Positions 56,052 through 61,824 of a stretch of 64,000 nucleotides of DNA are shown one piece after another. Origin of the DNA: Waddlia chondrophila WSU 86-1044 (GTDB lineage: Bacteria; Chlamydiota; Chlamydiia; Chlamydiales; CAMCWV01); assembly GCA_945882915.1 (NCBI GenBank), contig CAMCWV010000008.1:1-64000 (forward strand), in the 5' to 3' direction. Each line of letters opens with the position of its first letter. Within the stretch, counting starts at the first letter, position 1. The notes beneath the pieces are model-generated. The model saw only the letters and a list, made by a program, of their open reading frames with translations, did no database searches and had not been told where the DNA came from. The position numbers were made by a program, and so were the translations under genes.

Positions 56052-56531
56052 TTATTTTTCGATGAGGGAATGGAGCTGTTGGCGCATGCCGATGATTTCG
56101 AGGATCTTGACGCCAAAGTTGTCTTCGATGACGACAACCTCTGCATGGGCAATCACCTTCCCGTTTACAGTAATGTCTACAGGCTCTCCGGCAAGTTTAT
56201 TGAGTTCGACAAGGCTTCCTGGGTGGAGCTTAAGAATGTTTTCCAAGGCCATTTTCGTTCCCCCGAGGACAACCTCTACCGTGACTTTAAGATCGTAAAG
56301 CCGTTCGAGATCCTTTGAGGGGATCTCTCCGGTAGAGGGAGCCTCTTCTAGCTGCATAAAGTGCGCTCTAGGAATAGAGGATTCTATGGCCGCTACCGCT
56401 CCAGGCTTTGTACTTGGAGGTCCATTCCCTGCAGAAGACTTTTTAGCTGAAACGCCTCCTAGAAGACTAACAAGAACTTCTGCTTCTGCAGCGGAGAATC
56501 CAGCTTTCTCCGGGTCGTTTGGCTCTGACAT
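56052..56531 (-). CDS. fliN: Flagellar motor switch protein FliN
   Basis: A 159-residue C-ring protein. The C-terminal SpoA domain is typical: LYDLKVTVEVVLGGTKMALE, then LHPGSLVELNKLAGEPVDIT and HAEVVVIEDNFGVKI. The N-terminal 70 residues are Ser/Ala-rich and poorly conserved. GAAGGAG precedes the ATG. It is the last gene of the leftward flagellar run. The T3SS relative (CdsQ/SctQ) is longer and lies in secretion operons; context with fliM and fliL supports the flagellar identity. Confidence 0.93.
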   Translation of the reverse strand: MSEPNDPEKAGFSAAEAEVLVSLLGGVSAKKSSAGNGPPSTKPGAVAAIESSIPRAHFMQLEEAPSTGEIPSKDLERLYDLKVTVEVVLGGTKMALENILKLHPGSLVELNKLAGEPVDITVNGKVIAHAEVVVIEDNFGVKILEIIGMRQQLHSLIEK

Positions 56532-56555
56532 CGGTGACTCCTTCGGATAAATTCC

Positions 56556-57530
56556 TTACCCTTTTTCGATTTCTTTTTGGATTGTGACGCCTTTATATTT
56601 CCCGATCAGACCAGGATTTACGTAATATTTGTCTTCACCGGCAATACGGAGAATAATAGGGTCACGTGTTTTGTGATTCAGATTGAGGATATCTCCTGGC
56701 TGAAGGGAGATAAGGTCATCTACTCTTATATCGAGCCTGCCCAGTAGAGCTGCAACTTCAACTTCAACTTGTCCAAAGTTCTTCCTATGGGCTTGCCGGA
56801 TGTCATCAGACTGTTTTGAGGCGTATCTGTGCCCCTGCTGGTTACCAAGCTTAGGGGCTAAAGGCTCTAGATTAGAGTAAGGGATGCAAATCGTAATAAG
56901 GCCACGGGTGTCTGCAATGGTGGCTTTCAGGGTGATGACAACGCAGATTTCTCGGAGCGGGATACTCCGGACAGAAGCAGGGTTTGTCTGCAGATCTTGA
57001 AGCGTGCAAGAGATGTTTAAAATATAGCGCCAAGCATTTCCTAGCTCAACAAGCGATATATTAATGAGCTTCCGGACAATGCCGAGCTCAACATCTGTAA
57101 AGGGGCGCACAGACTGAGGGAGCGTTCCATTCCCACCAAGCATCCGATCAATAAAGGCGTAGACAAGCGCTGAATTGATTTCTAATAGCCCATTGCCTGT
57201 TAGCGGTCGCATAGCAAAGCTTGCAACGCACGTTGGATTGACCAAAGACATCATGTATTCTTCAAAGCTTCGTTGTTCGACACTTTCTAAGGTGATCAGC
57301 ACATCAGTCTTTAGCTGAGATGAAAGGGTAAGCGAGAGCTTTTGCGCATAGGTTTTGTGGATAAGCTTAACGGTTGCCCATTGCTCTGCAGGAACCCTAT
57401 TGGGTTTTTTAAAGTCATAGAGGGCTGTTGCTGTAGCCGGTTGTAGACGAGCATCTTCTCCAACTGTTTTTGGAGAGGAAGCCTCTCCGTGCATCAACGC
57501 TTCTATATCTTTTTGAGTCAGTTCAGACAT
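56556..57530 (-). CDS. fliM: Flagellar motor switch protein FliM
   Basis: A 324-residue C-ring protein. The N-terminal peptide MSELTQKDIEALM matches the CheY-P-binding motif (LSQxEIDALL), the middle CheC-like domain spans about 45-230, and the C-terminal SpoA domain includes VEVAALLGRLDIRVDDLISL and LQPGDILNLNHKTRDPIIL. Presence of the CheY-binding peptide suggests that switching control is retained or was recent. No cheY lies in the window. Three bases separate it from fliL. Confidence 0.94.
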   Translation of the reverse strand: MSELTQKDIEALMHGEASSPKTVGEDARLQPATATALYDFKKPNRVPAEQWATVKLIHKTYAQKLSLTLSSQLKTDVLITLESVEQRSFEEYMMSLVNPTCVASFAMRPLTGNGLLEINSALVYAFIDRMLGGNGTLPQSVRPFTDVELGIVRKLINISLVELGNAWRYILNISCTLQDLQTNPASVRSIPLREICVVITLKATIADTRGLITICIPYSNLEPLAPKLGNQQGHRYASKQSDDIRQAHRKNFGQVEVEVAALLGRLDIRVDDLISLQPGDILNLNHKTRDPIILRIAGEDKYYVNPGLIGKYKGVTIQKEIEKG

Positions 57531-57533
57531 TTC

Positions 57534-58040
57534 TCACCCCCCTTGGGTCACAAAATCAACAAGGAGGACCTCGCGGACCTTAATTTCATCTTTAGGAGAC
57601 TTCTGGGCTCTGTTGTAATCGGCAAAGACCTGCTCTTCAAGCATTTTCTGAATTTCTTTTGCAAATTCGTCTCGTTGATAGGTTCCTCTAAGAGCTTCCC
57701 TGGTCTTGTCTCCAGCAATTTTATGGATTCCGTTAGTAAGCCTTCCTGCATTTTCTACCATAATGATGTATTTCACTTGGTCGACTTTGTCTTTATCTAC
57801 AACGACGCTAAAAGAGAGCTTGAGGTAAGAGTGGTCTTTGAGCTCATAGGTTCTTGCTGGGACGTTATATTCGACAGCAACGGCCTGCTGGTTTTCACTG
57901 CGCCCTTGCTTCATGACAACGCCAACAACAACCAAGATAATAATGGCAATAACGGCCAGAACCCCAATAATCAGAAGAGGCTTTGGTTTTTGTCCTTTTA
58001 GGCGCTCTAAAAATGATGCTGGCTCGACTTCTTTGGCCAT
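57534..58040 (-). CDS. fliL: Flagellar basal body-associated protein FliL
   Basis: A 168-residue single-pass inner-membrane protein associated with the stator. A transmembrane helix (LLIIGVLAVIAIIILVVVGV) follows a short cytoplasmic N-terminus; the periplasmic domain has YELKDHSYLKLSFSVVVDK and the C-terminal IKVREVLLVDFVTQGG, the family signature. Position between motB and fliM is the normal one. Confidence 0.92.
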   Translation of the reverse strand: MAKEVEPASFLERLKGQKPKPLLIIGVLAVIAIIILVVVGVVMKQGRSENQQAVAVEYNVPARTYELKDHSYLKLSFSVVVDKDKVDQVKYIIMVENAGRLTNGIHKIAGDKTREALRGTYQRDEFAKEIQKMLEEQVFADYNRAQKSPKDEIKVREVLLVDFVTQGG

Positions 58041-58070
58041 GGTATTCCTTATGAGTTTTAGGAAAATATT

Positions 58071-58901
58071 CTATTTTTTTGACTCTTGTAGAGTTTTTTT
58101 GCGTTTTAATAGGATCTCTACACGTCTGTTCATTCTTCTTTCTGAGTCTAGGGTTGCGTAAGGGACAATCGGCACGTTATCCCCTTGAGAGGCAAACGTG
58201 ATACGTGTTTTGTCTTTTAGATACTTATTAAAGAAGAAATCGTACGTAGAGAGTGCTCTGCGGAAGCCTAGATCTACAGACGAGATGACTTTTGCCCCTC
58301 CTGGAGGGGCTTCTGAGACAAGCGAGTCTGTATGGCCAACAAAGTAGACGTCATAATTGGGAAGTGACGCAATTTGCTGGGAAAGCTTTGCGTAGAGAGG
58401 TGTCACTTTCTGTACCCGAGGGGAGTTGACATCGACTTTGTAGGAGTTCTTTTCAAAGATTCCAAAAGTTGGGAGGACGAGCACGATCTCTTCAGGAGTC
58501 ATAACAACTTCCAAGGAGCCTTCTACGCCTAGCGCTTCAATAAGCAGGAGCTTTTCGTTTTCTTGGTGTTGAACAGGCTCTGTAAGGTCTTTGCGGGCAT
58601 ATTCTGCTAAAGGAAGAAGAGATGTTGGTTTAACACTTGAGACGGCTATTTTGCGAGGGGTCTGTTTAACAGAAGGGGCAGGGAGATAATCTTGCATAGG
58701 CGCTTGCATATAGAACTTCGAGATTCCAAGCGATCCTTGAACAACGCCTACCTGCGCTTCAAATTTGATTTTTTGGAGGGTGGACAGAGAAAATAGCAAT
58801 ACGAAGAAGGCCAGCATGAGAGAGACCATGTCGGAAAAGGAAATCATCCAAAATGGTGCTGAGAGCTCCTTTTTCGGAAGGATGGGTGCCAATTTGCGCA
58901 T
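58071..58901 (-). CDS. motB: Flagellar stator protein MotB
   Basis: A 276-residue stator subunit. The single N-terminal transmembrane helix SFSDMVSLMLAFFVLLFS carries the proton-accepting Asp (D24). The C-terminal OmpA-like peptidoglycan-binding domain is present (VYFVGHTDSLVSEAPPGG, RRALSTYDFFFNKY, DSERRMNRRVEILL). An anchor to peptidoglycan is notable in a phylum with reduced cell wall. It follows motA by 18 bp. Confidence 0.94.
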   Translation of the reverse strand: MRKLAPILPKKELSAPFWMISFSDMVSLMLAFFVLLFSLSTLQKIKFEAQVGVVQGSLGISKFYMQAPMQDYLPAPSVKQTPRKIAVSSVKPTSLLPLAEYARKDLTEPVQHQENEKLLLIEALGVEGSLEVVMTPEEIVLVLPTFGIFEKNSYKVDVNSPRVQKVTPLYAKLSQQIASLPNYDVYFVGHTDSLVSEAPPGGAKVISSVDLGFRRALSTYDFFFNKYLKDKTRITFASQGDNVPIVPYATLDSERRMNRRVEILLKRKKTLQESKK

Positions 58902-58919
58902 GTTGAAAGATCCTTTAAC

Positions 58920-59738
58920 CTAAATTTGTTCTGTTGCTGTTGCTGCCATTACAGAACCTCTCACCTCGTTGGTGACGTAAGTTACAAGCTTTTGTTGGAC
59001 AACACGGGGGTTGTCACCACTTTGAATGGCCAAAATCCCCGAGATGATGATTTCCTTTCGAACGACTTCTTCTTTAGAACGCGATTCGAGCTTATTAAAA
59101 ACAGGAATCAGCACCATGTTGGCAAGAGCTGCTCCATAGAGCGTTGTAACTAGAGCGGTAGCCATTGAGGGGCCGATCAAGTCGGGGTTGGAAAGGTTGG
59201 CTAACATACCAATCAGACCAATCAGGGTTCCGATAAGTCCAAAGGAAGGGGCGAGCTGTGCCCACTGAACAAAGATAAGGTAGTGGTCGGAGTGTCTTTG
59301 CTTCATGTGATCTAGCTCAAGATGCATGATCTCTTCGATCTGCTCTGGAGCTGTACCATCGACGGCAAGTTGAATGCCATTTTTGATGAACGGGTCTTGG
59401 ATTTTCTCTATGACTCCATCTAGAGCAAGAACTCCATGGCGTCTAGCTTTTGTTGCGTATTCGACCATTTCTTGGATGAGTTCTTTGTAAGCGGTATTTT
59501 TTTCATCATGAAGAAATGTTTTTGTGAGGATTTTCCCGATCTGTTTAAACTTGCTGAAGGGGAATGATCCTAAAATAGCGCAAAGCGATCCCCCAAATAC
59601 AATGGAAGCTGCTTCTGGCTGGTTGATGTAGAGCCTCACAAGGAGACTTAGGTCATGTCCTGTTGTTACAAGCATCCCTGTCGCAACAAAGCATATTGAT
59701 AAGATAAGGCCTACAATGGTTGTTAAGTCAATCTTCAT
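58920..59738 (-). CDS. motA: Flagellar stator protein MotA
   Basis: A 272-residue four-helix membrane protein. The cytoplasmic loop with charged residues contacting FliG is EYATKARRHGVLALDGVI; the C-terminal pair of helices contains APSFGLIGTLIGLIGMLANL and MATALVTTLYGAALANMV with the conserved Pro. Intact length. With MotB it forms the ion-driven stator. Confidence 0.95.
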   Translation of the reverse strand: MKIDLTTIVGLILSICFVATGMLVTTGHDLSLLVRLYINQPEAASIVFGGSLCAILGSFPFSKFKQIGKILTKTFLHDEKNTAYKELIQEMVEYATKARRHGVLALDGVIEKIQDPFIKNGIQLAVDGTAPEQIEEIMHLELDHMKQRHSDHYLIFVQWAQLAPSFGLIGTLIGLIGMLANLSNPDLIGPSMATALVTTLYGAALANMVLIPVFNKLESRSKEEVVRKEIIISGILAIQSGDNPRVVQQKLVTYVTNEVRGSVMAATATEQI

Positions 59739-59783
59739 AACAAATTTGTTCTCCAGAACCTAATCTCAATGAGGTTGATTTTA

Positions 59784-59981
59784 TTAACTGCAAAGCAGGG
59801 AGCCGGAAATCTCTTTTTTATAACTGATGAACTTATGTTTGACTACGTCGGCTGTTTCCTTCACAAGGACCTTTTCACCACTAAGCATTGTAATAATGGT
59901 GTCACCACCTTCTTCGATGAACTTCATAAGATCAGGGTTAATCAGGAGTTTATCCCCGTTAAACCTTGTGATGCTGAGCAT
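59784..59981 (-). CDS. flbD: FlbD family flagellar protein
   Basis: A 65-residue small protein. MLSITRFNGDKLLINPDLMK and TIITMLSGEKVLVKET match the FlbD/SwrD family, found just upstream of motA in many flagellar operons and affecting stator power in Bacillus. GGAG lies about 12 bases before the ATG. It heads the second part of the flagellar run; the gap upstream is filled by palindromes. Confidence 0.9.
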   Translation of the reverse strand: MLSITRFNGDKLLINPDLMKFIEEGGDTIITMLSGEKVLVKETADVVKHKFISYKKEISGSLLCS

Positions 59982-60166
59982 AAAGTGGTTCTCCGCTTAA
60001 GTGTGGTGTTAAGGCTATCAATAATAGTAGAGATTTAAATATCATGTTTGATGTTTTGTTCCAAGAGGAGCTTCTCAGCCCCAGGTTGGGGTATGAATTT
60101 TTTCACATAAGTTTTTATTGAGGGAATTGCAAAAGGCGATAATTTGGAGTGCGGCGGTCTTTCGAG

Positions 60167-60237
60167 ATACTCCTCGTAGTTGAAAATGGGAATTTGGCGC
60201 CGTCCAAGTTCCCATTTTCAGCTACGAGGAGTATATA
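60167..60237. repeat. Palindrome family A, short form
   Basis: ATACTCCTCGTAGTTGAAAA and TTTTCAGCTACGAGGAGTAT form the ends; the centre is ATTTGGCGCCGTCCAAGT. About 71 bp. Repeat F copy 2 begins at its right end with no spacing. Confidence 0.92.
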
Positions 60238-60238
60238 A

Positions 60239-60462
60239 ATAGAGCTGGCAGATAACGTTTAACTCAGTGGGGTTTAAGGAGTGAGCGAAGCGAACTCTTT
60301 GGAGTGCTGGGACATGTCCTAGCTTTCATGGCCCTCGACATGTCGAGGGCCAGACACACACGTTCGCTTGCTAAGGGTCAGTGGACTCGACATGTCGAGT
60401 CCTAACAAAGCGTTGGACTTGTCCCAGCACTCCAAAGAGCAACGCTACCGCTCGCTCCTTAA
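60239..60462. repeat. Three-armed repeat F, copy 2 (complete)
   Basis: Matches 32067-32262 over about 195 bp. Outer arms TTAAGGAGTGAGCG / CGCTCGCTCCTTAA and ACTCTTTGGAGTGCTGGGAC / GTCCCAGCACTCCAAAGAG enclose two hairpins, CCCTCGACATGTCGAGGG and GGACTCGACATGTCGAGTCC. The outer arm on the right is kept here but missing from copy 1. Confidence 0.9.
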
Positions 60463-60490
60463 TTCGCTAACGCTCGTTCCTTAAGCGGAG

Positions 60491-60658
60491 TATATACTCC
60501 TCGTAGTTGAAAACGGGAATTTGGACTAGCGCGAAAGCTCCCGCGGCTGAACGATCGTAAGTGCCTTAGTATTACAAATACAAAGGGCACTTGCGATCGT
60601 TCAGCCCCGGGGCTTTGGCGCCGTCCAAGTTCCCATTTTCAGCTACGAGGAGTATATA
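60491..60658. repeat. Palindrome family A, long form with nested core
   Basis: Nearly identical to 52774-52941. The core reads GAACGATCGTAAGTGCC and GGCACTTGCGATCGTTC around TTAGTATTACAAATACAAAG. The right end abuts the methyltransferase stop codon by two bases. Confidence 0.94.
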
Positions 60659-60660
60659 CG

Positions 60661-61641
60661 TTAAAGAGACAACTTCCAGCAGCGGTGTGTTTTTTTATCG
60701 TGAAAATCGATGGGGAGTGTTTTTTCAGAGATTTCAAGAATTGAGTACTGCTCAAAGTGACTCTCATCAAAAACAAATTTGCGAGAGTTTGTGCTGAAAA
60801 ACAAAATACCTCCTTTTAAGAGGAGCTTGAGTGCGCGCGTTAAAAGGGAGATGTAATCGACTTGAATGTCGAAGAATTGGGTCATCTTTTTTGAGCGTGA
60901 TAGTGTAGGGGGGTCGATAACGATAATGTCGTACCGAGTGGAAGAGCGCAGCTCATCATCAAGAAACTTTAGGCAGTCGGCGCGGACAATTGGGTTGGTT
61001 TCGAGGGGGAGGCCATTAAGAATAAAGTTCTCTTCACCCCAGGCTGTGTAGGTGTTTGACATATCAACGCTTTTAGTGAAGCGGGCCCCTGCCATAGCGG
61101 CATGTACGCTAAAAGAGCAGGTATAGGCAAAGAGGTTAAGCAGGCGCTTTCCTTTGGCGCAGGAGGCAACGATCTTGCGGGTCTCGCGGTGGTCAAGAAA
61201 AAGACCGGTATCGAGATAATCGAGAAGGTTGATTTTGAATTTTACCCCATATTCATAGACTGTGATGAACTCTTTTGAGTGGCCTAATTTCTCGTATTGC
61301 TGCACTTTTTCTCGTTTGATTCGTGTCCGCCAGTAGATGAAATCAGGGGTTACGCTGAAAAGAGAGCAAAGAGCGTTTGTTGTTTCTTCAACGAGCTCTG
61401 GCGTCGGTTCTGGGTTGTACTTAGAGAAATAATGAACGCAAAAGTGGCCATCGTAAAAGTCGATTGCGAGGGGGTACTCGCGGATTTCGCGGTCATAAAG
61501 GCGAAAGCAGTTGGTGTTTGCTCTTTTCGCCCATTTTCGGAAATGGGCATAGTTGTTCCGTATGCGGTTTTTGAGCGGAGAGCTTTTGTCTTCGCCGTCG
61601 GCAATTGCTGGAAAAAAGAATGGTTCGTTCATTTCCCTCAT
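60661..61641 (-). CDS. Class I SAM-dependent rRNA methyltransferase (RlmK-like)
   Basis: A 326-residue methyltransferase related to the C-terminal half of RlmKL and to RlmI (m7G/m5C 23S rRNA enzymes). TGLFLDHRETRKIV and LLNLFAYTCSFSVHAAMAGA form the SAM site; VDMSNTYTAWGEENFILNG and IIVIDPPTLSRSKK (DPP motif) follow. The frame opens at 61683; ATG 61641 after TTGGATAG is the better start. It lies between flgE and flbD on the same strand, an unusual place, with a terminator after flgE and palindromes after its own stop. Confidence 0.87.
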   Translation of the reverse strand: MREMNEPFFFPAIADGEDKSSPLKNRIRNNYAHFRKWAKRANTNCFRLYDREIREYPLAIDFYDGHFCVHYFSKYNPEPTPELVEETTNALCSLFSVTPDFIYWRTRIKREKVQQYEKLGHSKEFITVYEYGVKFKINLLDYLDTGLFLDHRETRKIVASCAKGKRLLNLFAYTCSFSVHAAMAGARFTKSVDMSNTYTAWGEENFILNGLPLETNPIVRADCLKFLDDELRSSTRYDIIVIDPPTLSRSKKMTQFFDIQVDYISLLTRALKLLLKGGILFFSTNSRKFVFDESHFEQYSILEISEKTLPIDFHDKKTHRCWKLSL

Positions 61642-61756
61642 TATAACTATCCAACTGGACGAAGTACAGCAGATAGCCACCACTAGTCGCGTAGGGAGGG
61701 AGTTTCACTCGCTCCCTAAATTCCCGAATTTTGCGGGCGACCTCTATTTAGGGAAA

Positions 61757-61790
61757 TAAAAAGGGAGAAGGCTTTTTAAGCCTTCTCCCT
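61757..61790 (-). terminator. Rho-independent terminator after flgE
   Basis: On the minus strand, AGGGAGAAGGCTT pairs with AAGCCTTCTCCCT around a 3-base loop and is followed by TTTTTATTT. It lies 34 bp beyond the flgE stop and should end the flgE transcript before the methyltransferase gene. Confidence 0.92.
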
Positions 61791-61824
61791 ACATGCATTT
61801 CAAAAACTTCCGACTACTTTGCTC

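Larger units (their letters stand above)
59982..60660. other. 679-bp gene-free gap splitting the flagellar cluster
   Basis: No credible gene. After a short AT-rich part (59982-60165), which probably holds the flbD-motAB promoter, come three repeats in a row: a short family A element, a long repeat F and a long family A element. The gap separates flbD from the methyltransferase gene. Confidence 0.75.

Noticed and set aside
56052-57530. fliN and fliM considered as type III secretion C-ring genes
   Set aside because: Direct neighbours are fliL, motB, motA and flbD, and FliM carries a CheY-binding peptide, which type III secretion homologues lack.
60591-60797. A short rightward frame starting in the long palindrome
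   Set aside because: It is built from palindrome sequence (a similar peptide, GALAPSKFPFSATR, appears opposite 40080) and the antisense of the methyltransferase gene.
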